Shown here: positions 21,418 to 32,469 of the stretch, piece after piece
Numbering within the stretch: position 1 is the stretch's first letter
Layout: every line of letters begins with the position of its first letter
Assembly: GCA_027886185.1 (NCBI GenBank)
Contig: WOAB01000103.1
Span: 2,322,001-2,386,000 of the forward strand
Source of the DNA: Rheum nobile
Lineage: Eukaryota; Streptophyta; Magnoliopsida; Caryophyllales; Polygonaceae
Reading direction: 5' to 3'
DNA: 64,000 nucleotides
The notes under the pieces: generated by a model
What the model was told of the DNA's origin: nothing
The model's input: only the letters and a program-made list of their open reading frames with translations
Database searches by the model: none
Translations under genes and position numbers: made by a program

Positions 21418-21984
21418 GTATGTGAACTAAGATGTACATAACCATAAGAAGACAGAAATATACATGAATGAATGTTGAGAGTCATATTTTATAGAGTGGT
21501 ATGGATATTAAAAATAAATATTTTTGAATTTACGGTTTGAGGGACAATTAGTGTGGGTTAATAAATTTAAAAAATAATTTTCATAATTAATATAGAAATA
21601 GGAGGTTATAGTAATTTATTATGTGATTAAAGGATTAGACGTTGGGTTCAAATTTTTTATTTACATTTTTTTGTTGTACAAATCGACTCTCACCTATTGA
21701 TTTTAATTTTGTGTGATTTTTACATAATTGTATTGAGTTGTCTCGATTTTTCAATTGTTTGAGTGAGGTGTTGGTTCTATAATCTTGTTGGGATAATTGA
21801 GTTTGAGATGACTAAATTACTTCATTTTCTTTTGATGTTAGACAAATACATGCTTCACAAACTTTCTAAAATTGAACTTATGTGCATTATCATTTCACAA
21901 TAAATTGGAGTGATCGATATTATTTCGTCACAACATATAATTGTTTACAATTCAAGTTTTCTAATGTATAAATCATTATTAGAA
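21418..21984. repeat. MADS-unit upstream/spacer block
   Basis: Homologous to 396-947: TATA-like 'attttatagagtgg' (about 21486-21500), 'gagggacaattagtgtgggttaat', 'aggaggttatagtaattta', 'gactctcacctattgatttt', and 'catttcacaataaattggag' (about 21891-21910). It connects two MADS copies head to tail. Confidence 0.65.
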
Positions 21985-22665
21985 CCTATGATCGAGGCCC
22001 AAACCCATCCGACCGATTGGGTTCAAAACCCAGGTTGCCCATAAGTTTCAAACTTGGATTAGCCATTTTCACATGAACATGGTTCAAATCGGTCAATCCT
22101 GACACCCTGCCAATACTCACCATCCTTATTATGCTATGCTTGAGCGCGTTCAGGTACACACCTAGCTCCACGAGCTCTGGCTCCATCATCACCTTGATGG
22201 GCAAGTGGCCTACCATCTTCTCCTTCACTCGCTGCTCAAGGACCACCATTTGCTACTTTACCATCTCCATTTGCATCTCCATCACCGACAATTGCATGTT
22301 GTGCTCTGCCACAATAGCCGTCCGTCATTTGGGCCTCCATTAGCCTCTCATCACACCTCATTTGTCGTGGTGGGGGCATCAAATTGACGTCATTTTTGCC
22401 CTCGTGCCCTCCCCACCATCATTTCAGAAGCATTTCTCAATGACCTTGTGCACCGACGGGTGTCCGAATGAGAACACCTTCCTCCTAGGGGGGAAGATAA
22501 TGATCCCTATCTCGCATCCTGTCTTAAGCGCAAAGCTCGCTCGCCTTCTTGAAAAGACCGCATTGTCTCTTCGACAAGGTCACTTGTAAGTTACTCTTGT
22601 TCACCATCTTCTCCATCCTCACTTTTTGCCTCTTTTTTCCTTTCTCTCGATGATTTGGTGCTTCT
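21985..22665 (-). pseudogene. Full-length but decayed MADS-box pseudogene
   Basis: Covers the whole gene: the C-terminal end (22249-21986 still reads MVVLEQRVKEKMVGHLPIKVMM... to DGFGPRS), the coiled-coil region, and the MADS domain ('ggggaagataatgatccctatctcgcatcc' region, 22490-22530). The initiating ATG has been lost (the equivalent site near 22665 reads 'cttctggatg'), and frameshifts lie near 22245 and 22380. Of the dead copies it is the closest in extent to the intact gene. Confidence 0.75.
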
Positions 22666-23846
22666 GGATGAATATAAGAGGTTAAGAAGACACAAGAAAG
22701 AAGAGAATGAAGAAAGGAATTAGTTGAATGAATGATTTGTGAAATGTGAATTGTATTATATGAAGCAGATGTGGTAATTACAATATGAGTTTTTGGATTT
22801 ACGTCATGGAGGATAATAAATATGGATTAGTAAATAAAAAAGAAAAGTTTATTTGGCAATAGTTTACGAAAAGTTTTGCTAATTCCCCGTGATTTTTGCG
22901 TATTTATTTCTGAGGTGTCTAGATCAAACTTATCTATGAGAATATGGTTTATTTTACTTATTTTAATAGATGTGAGTTGTATTTAGTCATTGTAAATAAA
23001 GTTTTAGCTTTTATTTCCAATGTAATTGGGAAATTATAGATGTGTTTTACAATACATTGAACCATTTTGGTGAGTTTAGCATGTGTGAGGACTAATTAAA
23101 CCATCGCTAAATTCATTACCAAATAAATATTTATTATAAGTGGTTTAAACTTTTGAACTGGTTGACACAATCAATCGGTTATTTTAAAGAACAAGGATCA
23201 ATACTCTCATATTTACTAAATTAGATACATGAAGTATTACAGACAAAAAGATAGAAAATCCTATCCAATTGATTATTTGTTGCAATTGATTGTTTTTCCC
23301 TAATGGATTGGTTGACTTTATATGTAAGTTAAATGTATTTCCTTAATCAAGGACAAAATCAATGGAAATAGAAATTAATAATATCATTTTAGCAATGACA
23401 ACTTAATTTAATTTCCCTGTATGTAATTGCGCGAGTAAGAAAGACAAAATTCAAATCAGAGAACTATTTATGTAACAAAAGCGGTGTACATAGTGTAACT
23501 AATTTTGAAATTATTGTCGTCTCTTTTGAGTAATGTATGTAGGTTAGTAAAAAAACGGAAAACCCTATCTAATTGGTTTATTTGTCGTAATCGATCAATT
23601 TGTTGTAATCTTAGGCAATTAATATGTACGATATGAGTACTTTCCCTTGAGTACGAACAACAATTACTAAATTCGATACTCTCATATACTTAATAGTGTA
23701 CCTAGATTACTAAATATGGAAAAGTCCAACCAATAATTGATTAATTCGCTGCAAATTCATTAATTAGGCTTATGTTGTTCTTTTTGAATTTGTTTCAGTA
23801 ATCCTAATCGCCAATGCCCCTGATCTTTGTCCTTACTTTAGGGTTA
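22666..23846. repeat. MADS-unit upstream region
   Basis: Parallels 30291-31460 and 44790-45560: 'attatatgaagcagatgtggtaatta' with a TATA-like core (about 22752-22760), 'ttattttaatagatgtgagttgtatt.agtca', 'taatggatt.gttgactttatatgtaagtt', and 'gagtaatgtatgtaggttagta'. No coding sequence is recognised. It ends in the block carrying the copia target site GTGGT at 23847-23851. Confidence 0.6.
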
Positions 23847-23851
23847 GTGGT

Positions 23852-24029
23852 TATTACAGTATATACTATTTTGGCATTCTCTTAGTTAACTTAATTAGTT
23901 CTTAGTTAACTTAATTAGTTTCTCTCTGTTTTGTTTCCAGTGCACGCTTTAGTATATATTGTATTTCTTCTATCGATATCTAAAACACAGAATTTTTCTC
24001 TAAAATCATCTCCCTAATCTATTCTATTA
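23852..24029 (+). mobile_element. 5' LTR of copia element with TA...TA ends
   Basis: 178-bp LTR, TATTACAG...TTCTATTA. It is preceded by target duplication GTGGT (23847-23851) and followed at once by the PBS TGGTATCAG (24030-24038). It is 20 bp longer than the 3' LTR because a 20-bp segment (CTTAGTTAACTTAATTAGTT) is present twice in tandem. Confidence 0.9.
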
Positions 24030-24166
24030 TGGTATCAGTCAGGAAACCCTAACCCTTCAGATTTCCCCTCTTTCGCTGCCAGTGTGTCACTGCTGCCGCC
24101 GGTCTTCATCAACAACACTTCTGCTGCCACCGTTCGCCTCTCCTTCGCCTCCTTTTCTGTTGTGCG

Positions 24167-24690
24167 ATGGGCGACGGTTCAAACAAGAAGTCCACCATCG
24201 ACTTCTATTCTCCATACTACCTCCACCCGTCCGATCACCCGGGGCTTTCCATTTGTCCTGTGTCCTTGGAAGGTGACAACTACGATGAGTGGGTCATCGC
24301 TATGCGAAACTCTCTTCGTGCAAAGAGGAAGGTTGGGTTCATTGATGGTGCTGTTAAGCCGCCTGATGTAGAGGCTATCGACCACCCCAATCCGGACGCT
24401 GGTTTATGGTGAATTCGATGTTGGTCGGGTGGATCGTCCACTCCATCGATTCATCCCTTCGTTCATCTATAACCTACTTCGACACCGCTCGTAAGCTATG
24501 GGACGATCTTCGTCAGAGATTTTCAGTCGGCAACGGCCCTCGCAAACTCCAGTTGCGGTCTGAAATTGCGCATTGCCAGCAAACTGGGCTCAGTGTATCA
24601 GCCTATTACTCGGTGTTGAAGAAACTTTGAGACAAAATTGATCAATACACACCTCCACGTTGCTGTACCTGCCAAAAGTGTGATTGTAAT
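24167..24690 (+). pseudogene. Copia gag N-terminal part (broken)
   Basis: Begins MGDGSNKKSTIDFYSPYYLHPSDHPG and SLEGDNYDEWVIAMRNSL, the typical gag start of Retrofit/Ale-like plant copia elements. A frameshift near 24400 moves to the frame from 24406 (VGWIVHSIDSSLRSSITYFDTARKLWDDLRQRF). A stop at about 24628 (KKL then TGA) and another frame change before 24702 follow. The order of motifs is normal; the protein cannot be made whole. Confidence 0.8.
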
Positions 24691-24701
24691 CTCAACTCCT
24701 A

Positions 24702-27218
24702 TTGACAGCGGAACGCGAAGAAGAACGAGTTCATCAATTCTTGATGGGTCTCGATGATGCATCGTTCGACACTCTTCGATCTAATCTTATGGCACAAGAT
24801 CCGCTTCCTAGACTAAATCAGGTTTATGCCCTTGTTGTTCAAGAGGAACGCCTGCGCACTGTTGTTCAGACTCGTGATTCACCGAACGACAACGTTGCAT
24901 TTGTGGCTCGACGTCCATCAACTTCACCTCCAACCTTTGCTGACTCTTCGAATGCGTCATCATCTGATATGTCTGTCAATCGCCGGAAACTGGTTTGTGC
25001 GCACTGTGGTAAGAAGGGCCATGACAAGGCCTCCTGTTGCCTTCATGGAATGCTCGATTGGCTCAAAGAGAAGCTTGCGGCTTGGAGTTCCAAGCCATCG
25101 CAGCCCTCTCCTAATCCCATCTCTCCTAGGCCTGTGAACTCTGTCCAGAACACTGCAGCATCTGTGATGCCTTCGCTGGGCACAGGTGATCGCCAAGCCT
25201 TCGACACAACCCTCTCCACGGATCAGTGGAATGTTGTGATGAACATGTTCAATTCCATTAAGCCCGGCTCGAATTCTTCTGGTACGTCGTCTACCTGGAT
25301 CTTAGACACAGGTGCTTCGTTTCATATGACTGGTGACAAAGGTCTTCTGCGGAATCTTGTCGTTATTCCTCCATTATCAATTAAACTGCCTGACGGCACA
25401 TTATCTACGGCTTCTGTTGAAGGCAGCCTTGTCATTGGAGAATACTGTTTGCATCATGTCTTATTTGTGCCAAATTTGTCTTGCCATTTGTTATCTTTTT
25501 CTCAGTTATCTCGTGCACTTAATCTGCTCGTCCTTTTAACCACCAAGTTGTGCATTCTCCAGGCAATCAATTCGAGGATGGTGATTGGCGTGGGTAAGCA
25601 AAGTGGTGGGGTGTACTGGCTGCATATGCTCGGTTCTCCTGGTTTGGCTGCTTCTGCTAAGTCGTCAACGGAATCTGCATCTTTATGGCATGGTCGCTTT
25701 GGTCATCCATCGTCTACTGTTTTAGCTAGTATTTCTGAACTTCGTCTGTTTAAGCATCATTTGGATGCCCTTGAACCTTGTGATATCTGTTTTCGTGCTA
25801 AGCAAACCAGATTGCCATTTCCAATTAGTGATAATAGAACTGCTGAATTATTTGATTTAGTTCATTGCGATGTATGGGGACCTTATAGCACTGCTTCATT
25901 TAGTGGCACATCTTATTTTCTAACCATTGTGGATGATCATTCAAGGGCCATATGGGTCCATTTTTTCAGTTCTAAGACTGAAGTTGCTCGTCTTTTCAAA
26001 ATTTTATGTGCGATGAATGAACGTCAGTTCAACAAACAGGTCTGGCGCGTCCGCGCTGACAATGGAACCGAGTTCCTTACTTTGCGTCCTTTCTTTGAGG
26101 ATACATGCATACATTTTGAGACTTCCTGTATCTATACACCTCAGCAGAATGGTCGCGTTGAGCGCAATCATCGTCATCTTCTTAATGTTGCGCGTGCTTT
26201 ACGCTTTCAGGCACATTTGCCTCTCCAATTTTGGGCTGAATGCGTTTCGACTGCTGCTTTTCTCATAAACCGACTGCCATCACCGACACTTGGTAGACAA
26301 TCGCCGTATGAACTTCTACACGGTCGGTCCCCTCCTTACATTTCTTTTCGTGTTTTCGGTTGTTTGGGTTTTGCTTCTCAACTGCCTAGGAATCGCGATA
26401 AGTTTGCCTCGCGTAGCCGTAAGTGTGTTTTGATAGGCTATCCTCTTGGAAAGAGTGGCTGGCGTCTTTTTGATCTCGAGTCTCGTCAGATCTTCGTGAG
26501 TAGAGATGTTGCTTTCTTCGAGCAAGTGTTCCCCTATGCTTCTCCGTCATCAGCCACTCCGACACCACCACCTACCGTTCCATCTCCAGCGGTCTTTGAC
26601 GATGTGTGTGAGTCGCCTTCTTCAGCCATGGGGAGTACTCCACTCTCTGGGTTACCATTGGTCGCTCCACCTACCCAGTATGCGCCTGCTTCTGAAGAGT
26701 CTTTGGATAACAGGGGGAGTTCGTCCGTTCTGGAATCTCCTCCCCAGGATCCCCCATCGTCGATTTGTCATAGTTCTCGTGCCCGACAGCCTTCGCTCCG
26801 CTTGCGCGACTATGTCTGTCATACTGTTCTTCATGCTCCCCCCCACAGTACAACATCGTCAATCACTCCTCAATCACCATCCTTGGGTACATTATTTCCC
26901 ATTACAGCTTATGTATCATGTGATAATTTTTCTGCCTCCCACACTAGATTTCTAGCAGCTGTTACTGCAGGACATGAGCCGTCCTCTTTTTATGAAGCGG
27001 CTCGCTCTCCTCAATGGCGTGCCGCCATGTCTTCCGAGCTAGATGCACTTGCTCGGAACGGGACATGGACAATTTCTGCTTTGCCTTCCAAAAAAAAGCC
27101 AATAGGTTGTAAATGGGTTTATTGCATCAAATACAGGGCTGACGAGTCTATTGAACGTCATAAGGCTCGATTAGTTGTGCTTGGCAATCGTCAGGTCGAG
27201 GGTATTGATTTTACATAG
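24702..27218 (+). pseudogene. Copia gag end, protease, integrase, RT start
   Basis: 838 open codons. In order: gag end (RVHQFLMGLDDASFDTLRSNL), CCHC knuckle (CAHCGKKGHDKASC), protease (WILDTGASFHMTG), HHCC zinc region (LWHGRFGHPS...CDICFRAKQ), integrase DDE (LVHCDVWGPY, VRADNGTEFL, GRVERNHRHLLNVARAL), KVFGC-like RVFGCLGFA, then the RT start (GCKWVYCIKYRADESIERHKARLV). It ends at a stop replacing a residue of the DFTETFAP motif. Most of the polyprotein is intact, so decay is moderate. The start shown is the first codon of the frame, not a true initiator. Confidence 0.85.
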
Positions 27219-28511
27219 ACTTTTGCACCGGTTGCGAAGATGGCTTCGGTCCGTGTGTTTCTTTCTGTTGCTGTTGTTCGTGGTTGGGAGTTACATCAGA
27301 TGGATGTTCACAACGCCTTTCTTCATGGCGATCTTGATTAGGAGGTCTACATGCAACCACCCCTCGGTCTTCTCAGGGTTCCCCCAGGGCATGTATGCCG
27401 CCTCCAGAAGTCTCTTTACGGACTTCGCCAAGCTCTACACAATTGGTTTGCTAAGCTTTCTTCTACTTTGCGTGCATTTGGCTTTTGCCAGAGTTACGCT
27501 GATTATTCTCTGTTCTCATATGTTCGAAGTGATATTACAATTCAGGTTCTTGTCTATGTGGATGATCTAATAATCGCAGGGAGTGATTCGTCTGCTATTG
27601 TTCGCTTCAAAGGGTATCTCAATTCCTGTTTTCACATGAAGGACTTGGGCCCTCTGAAGTACTTTCTTGGCATTGAGATAGCTCGTAACTCTTCAGGATT
27701 CTTTCTCTCTCAACGCAAGTATGTACTTGATATCTTGTCTGAGGCTAGCTTGCTTGTTGCCAATCCTTCGCTTTTCCCTATGGAACAACATCACCAGCTA
27801 GCGACTTCTGACAACTCTTTGTTTGATACACCGGAACGCTATCGTCGTCTAATTGGTCGACTCATTTATCTTACATCTACTCGTCCTGAGCTATCTTATT
27901 CTGTACACACCCTAGCACAATTCTTGCAGACTCTGCGCTTGGATCATTGGCACGCTGCAATACGCATTCTACATTACTTGAAGGGTCAACCAGGCCAAGG
28001 GCTCCTTCTATCAGCCGACAGCTCTCTACAGTTGACTGCTTATTGTGATTCAGATTGGGCATCGTGTCCTTTGACCCGTCGTTCGATAACGGGGTATTTT
28101 GTCATGCTTGGTAAGTCTCCCATTTCTTGGAAGACTAAGAAGCAAGTCACTATCTCTCGTTCTTCCGCTGAGGCCGAATATCGCGCTATGGCTTCTTCTT
28201 GTTGTGAGCTCATTTGGCTCAAGTATCTTCTTTGATCTCTAGGAGTTCGTCATGATACTCCCATGCGGTTGTTCTGCGACAGTCAGGCCGCACTTCATAT
28301 TGCTTCTAATCCGGTGTTTCATGAGCGCACCAAACACATTGAAATTGATTGTCATTTAGTTCGCGATCACGTTCAGTCTGGCACCATCACTACTCACTAT
28401 GTCTCCTCGGGTAATCAGCCAACTGATATGTTTACCAAGGCCCTTGGAAAGGTCCATTTTCTTTATCTGAGGGGCAAGTTGGGCATTATCGATCCTCATG
28501 CTCCCACTTGA
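27219..28511 (+). pseudogene. Copia RT/RNase H continuation
   Basis: After the stop at 27218 the same polyprotein continues: TFAPVAKMASVRV, HQMDVHNAFLHGDL, a second stop near 27340, then the frame from 27351 with KSLYGLRQA, the catalytic YVDDLIIAG, SQRKYVLDIL, STRPELSYSVH and the RNase H region (CDSDWASCPLTRRSITGY, SSAEAEYRAMA). A stop at about 28233 precedes the last part (LFCDSQAALHIASNPVFHERTKHIEIDCH...DMFTKAL). All RNase H acidic motifs are visible. Three in-frame stops make it defective. Confidence 0.85.
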
Positions 28512-28518
28512 GGGAGAG

Positions 28519-28676
28519 TATTACAGAATATACTATTTTGACATTCTCTTTGTTAACTTAATTAGTTCCTCTCTGTTTTGTTTCCAGTGCACGCTCTAAT
28601 ATATATTGTATTTCTTCTATCGATATCTAAAACACAGAATTTTCCTCCAAAATCATCTCCCTAATATATTCTATTA
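28519..28676 (+). mobile_element. 3' LTR of copia element with TA...TA ends
   Basis: 158 bp, TATTACAG...CTATTA, following the PPT TTGAGGGAGAG (28508-28518) and followed by the target duplication GTGGT (28677-28681). Similarity to the 5' LTR is high apart from the 20-bp tandem gain there. Confidence 0.9.
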
Positions 28677-28681
28677 GTGGT

Positions 28682-29585
28682 GCAATATAGCACACCATAA
28701 ACAAATGGAGGCATATAAATATTTCATAGAATGAGTTCAAATGTGAATACTTAATTAGACTAATCCTGAGAATATTCCTCATTAGAAATCTCTCCCTCTC
28801 TGTTTCCAAATTCTTAATTTGCTGATGTTGAGCATTTGCTCTTCATAGCAAAGTACCTCTGCATCCAGTTACACGCTTTATCTGGGTTGGCTCTCTCGTT
28901 AGGTCTAGTAGTAGCAAGAAAATTAGTCAAGTGTCTAACTTTAGCCGTGTGATTGTATACATGTCAAGCTCTTGCAATAGTATAAGATTTTCAAGCTCGA
29001 TTGACTCTCAATTGTAATTTAAAATGAGTTGTAGTGTATGCTAGTATTTATTGTATTTACAGGTTTCTATGAATTTTTAAAAGCTATAGGGAAAGCATAC
29101 ATGATTAATTATAAATAAAAAAGAATTTTTGTTATAAATAAGAAAGAAATAAGAGATTATAGATGAATGAATGATGTGTGGAAAGTGGGTTGTATGTGAT
29201 ATTGGCAAAATTATACGTGATATTAGATTTAAATTCTTTTTATTATATGAATTGGCTCTCACCTATTGATTTTATTTGCAATTAAAAACCATAATATAAG
29301 GTTTTGATAATTTTACCTGATATTGGTAAAATTATTTATGAGGTGTCTCAAATTTTACTTGTTTGAGTGATGTGTTGGTTCCATCATCTTATGTGGGATG
29401 ATTGAATTTGAGATGTCTATATTACTTAATGTCTTTTTTGGTGTTCGAGAGGTATATCTTTCTCGAACATTTGAAAAGTGAACATATGTGTATTTTTATT
29501 TCACAATAAATTGGAGAATTGATCGAGAGCAATTCATCACGATATGATCGAGTACAATTTAAGTTCTCTATTATATAAATTATCT
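28682..29585. repeat. MADS-unit spacer upstream of the intact copy's 3' end
   Basis: Holds spacer landmarks in uninterrupted order: 'gcaatatagcac', 'catagcaaagtacctctgcatccagttacacgc' (28846-28877), 'ctctcaattgtaatttaaaatgagttgtagtgtatgctagtattta' (28998-29045) and a block to 'tttcacaataaattggag'. It is the reference for the spacers broken by insertions at 5985/17042 and at 948. Nothing coding is seen. Confidence 0.65.
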
Positions 29586-30290
29586 CTATAATTGAGGCCC
29601 AAAACCTTCCTCGCCCATCCCACCCATTGGGTTCAAAGCCAGGTTAGCCATGAGGTTCGAACCTGGGTTACCCATCTCCATAGGAACACGGTTCAGAGCG
29701 GGCGGGCTCAAAACCCCACGATTAATATTGCTCATCGTGATCATTATGCTCTGCTTGAGCGTGTTAAGGAATGCACTTAGCTCTACGAGCTCCGAATCCA
29801 TCATCTCCTTGATGGATGGGTGCCCCACCAACTCCTCCTTCTCCCGCTCTTCAAGAACCACCGTCTTCTTCTTCTCCATCTCCATTCGCATCTCTACCTC
29901 CGACAATTGCATATTCTGCTCTGCCACACTAGCTGTCCTGTGGGCCTCCATCAGCCTCTCATCCCACCTCATTTGTAGTGGCGGGGGCATTAAAGCGATG
30001 TTGTTTCTCGCCCTCGTTCCTTCCCCCTCCTCATTTGCGAAGCAGTCCTCGAAGACCTTGTGCACCGATGGGTGCCCGAATGAGAATACCTTCTTCCCCG
30101 GGGAGAAGACGATAATCCCCATTTCGCACCCCGTCAAAGTGCAAAGTTCGCTCGCCTTCTTGAAGAGACCGTAACGTCTCTTTGAAAAGGTTACTTGTAA
30201 GTTGCTCTTGTTCTCCATCTTCTCCATTCTCACCTTTTGCCTCCCTTTTCCGTTCTTCTGATGATTTGGAGCCTGAGAAGAACTAGCCAT
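29586..30290 (-). CDS. Type I (M-type) MADS-box transcription factor, AGL62-like
   Basis: Single-exon, 234-residue protein, a normal form for type I MADS genes. Residues about 15-75 are the MADS DNA-binding and dimerisation domain: GRQKVRMEKMENKSNLQVTF, SKRRYGLFKKASELCTLTG, IIVFSPGKKVFSFGHPSV. A charged helical stretch (about 105-185, with EMEKKKTVVLEEREKEELV) probably forms a coiled coil; the C-terminus is Gly/Asn/Met-rich. Related AGL62-type proteins act in the nucleus in female gametophyte and endosperm development, as heterodimers; that role here is inferred from family only. The ATG at 30290-30288 is chosen because it gives the full MADS domain and a short N-terminal tail as in AGL62 relatives. 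It is the only open copy among seven in the window. A TATA box lies about 95 bp upstream. Confidence 0.85.
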   Translation of the reverse strand: MASSSQAPNHQKNGKGRQKVRMEKMENKSNLQVTFSKRRYGLFKKASELCTLTGCEMGIIVFSPGKKVFSFGHPSVHKVFEDCFANEEGEGTRARNNIALMPPPLQMRWDERLMEAHRTASVAEQNMQLSEVEMRMEMEKKKTVVLEEREKEELVGHPSIKEMMDSELVELSAFLNTLKQSIMITMSNINRGVLSPPALNRVPMEMGNPGSNLMANLALNPMGGMGEEGFGPQL

Positions 30291-30382
30291 GGAGGAAAAT
30301 AAAGAGGTTAAGAAAACACAAGAAATGAAGAAAGGATTTAGATGAATGTATAAATGTGGAAAGTGGGTGGTATGTGGATTGT

Positions 30383-30391
30383 ATTATATAG
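30383..30391 (-). promoter_or_regulatory. TATA box of the intact MADS gene
   Basis: Minus strand CTATATAAT about 95 bp upstream of the ATG. The same position carries recognisable forms in the dead copies (about 470, 21488, 22753, 44065, 44435), so this is a conserved promoter feature of the duplicated unit. Confidence 0.6.
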
Positions 30392-31640
30392 AGTGAGTGT
30401 GGTCATTAGAATTATAATTTTTGAATTTATATTTTTGAGGACAATAAATGTGGGTTAATAAATATAAAAGGAAAAAAATTGTCATAACTGGAAAGAAATA
30501 AGAAATTATAGTAATATTTTATGCGATTATAGGATTAGGATTTGGATTAAAATTTTCGATTGAAAGATTGGTTATGTGAATCTGCTCTAACCCAGTGGTT
30601 TTAATTCCAAATCTACAACAATTCATGAAACGTTTTGTTAATTTCCTGTGATTTCTATGAATTTATTTATGAGGAGTCCAGATTAAATGCATCTATGAGA
30701 ATAGGGTTTGTTTTGATTATTTTAATAGATGTGAGTTGTATTAAGTCATTCTGAATAAAGTTGCAGATTTTGTTTCCAATTAGGGAGATTTTTTTTGCAT
30801 GAATGACAAATTGATGATGGGTTTGCAATTACATTGAACCATTTTGATGTGTTTTTAGCAAGTGTGATGGCTAATGAAACCATTCCTAATCCATTATAAA
30901 AAGATATTTGTTACAAGTGGTTTAAACTTTTGAATTTGGATGATGCAATTAATCGTTTGATTAGATAAGAAGGATTAATAGTCGATACTATAATATCCAC
31001 TAAGTAATATACGTCTAGTACTACACACTAAAAATTGAAAATCCTAGTGAATTGATTAATTTATCGCAATTAATTATTTTGACATAATGGATCTATTAAC
31101 TTTATATGTAAGTTGAACGTCTTTAAATCCATGACATATAAAATTGGAAACAAAAACTAACATTATCATTTTAATAATGACAACTTCATTAAATTTCAAT
31201 TATTTAACTCTTGGAGTAAGAAATACGAAAGTCAAATTAAATAACCATGTAATAAAAGAGGTAGCACATTGTGTAATTAATATCGCTCCTACTCTCGTTT
31301 TTATCGAGTAGTGTATGTAGGTTAGTACAAAAGGATGGATAAACCTAGCCAAATTATTTATTTGTCGTATTCGATCAATTTAATGTGATCTAGTTCATCA
31401 ATGTGTTATGAGTGCTTTCCCTTAAGTACAAATAATAACCATTAAACAAAAATTAAGAATATTATTTTAATAATGAAAAATTAATTAAAAGTTGCTATTA
31501 ATGATGAAAAGAAAAATAAAATTCAATTTGATAATCTTAAACGCTATAAACCATATATGATGACTAATTAAGAATACAATTTAGGGATTTTTAAACCGAT
31601 TTGATGAATAAAATAAACTATGTTTTGGATTGGGGAAATC
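30392..31640. repeat. Upstream region of the intact MADS gene
   Basis: AT-rich non-coding block shared with 22666-23760 and 44790-45560, for example 'ttattttaatagatgtgagttgtatt' (about 30717-30742) and 'gtgtatgtaggttagtacaaaa' (31311-31332). Homology fades past about 31460. It probably contains distal promoter DNA; no specific factor site stands out. Confidence 0.55.
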
Positions 31641-31779
31641 TATAAGGAAAAATGGAACCAATATTACGCGCTATCCCTAGCGCATAATAAGTGCTATTTA
31701 TTAGCTTCCCTAACTTCATCTCCTACCTCAAGTAACCCTAAGCCCTAAATTCAAAAAATTGATTTTGTAGACGACAACG

Positions 31780-32319
31780 ATGGAAATGACGGGTAGTGGT
31801 GTATCTTCTACCTCCGATGTTGCAGTAACAATTGAAAGTGGCCCAGTGATAGCGAAGGCGCCGACTTCTGGGATTTCTAGGGAGGCAACGCGAATGGAGG
31901 TGGAATCGGACGAGATTAAGACAACTGCTGGGCAAGAGGAGGCGACAAATGGGCTAGAGGAGGTGATGACGGGTATGCATGAGGGAAATGGGAACGAGGC
32001 GCTGATGGGGTGAACGAGACAGAGGCGGCAACATCGACTGGGCCAGAGGTGGTGACGCCAACGATTGAGAGGACAATGCAACAACAATAGATGGGGCAAC
32101 AATGATTGTTGCGGTGGTTGTGCCGATGGAGGAGATGATGGAACCGATGATTGGGAAGAGGAGGAGGTTGTGGCAACAATGGAGGATGAGGAGGAGGTTG
32201 CGCCCGAATCAGATCGTGACAAAGTGGACATGAGTAGCTTTTTGGGGGCGTCAACATCATTCATGACTAGTTTAGGTCGGTTAGAAATCCACCATCACAG
32301 TCACAGTTCTATGCTATAG
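31780..32319 (+). pseudogene. Acidic low-complexity ORF, unrecognised
   Basis: Starts MEMTGSGVSSTSDVAVTIES and runs 77 codons to a stop at 32011-32013. A second frame from about 32065 continues with an acidic run (DDWEEEEVVATMEDEEEV) to 32319. The two halves look like one coding region split by a frameshift: base composition is GC-richer than the flanks and codon third positions are not AT-biased. I recognise no domain. It lies beside, and convergent with, the MULE transposase remnant on the minus strand, so it could be an accessory gene of that element or a captured host exon. Confidence 0.35.
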
Positions 32320-32469
32320 ATGAGGCGGGTTGGTCGGAATGCTCCTTCTCAAGTAAGTTTCCGAGTTTTGATTTATTATTTATTTAATTCATTTAGAATT
32401 AATTTTATGATTAGCATATTTGTTTAAATTAAATTGAATTATGGATTTATGGGGATATCCTGATCTATA

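Noticed and set aside
26316..26862. Minus-strand ORFs of 61-69 codons
   Set aside because: Shadows of the copia polyprotein on the plus strand.
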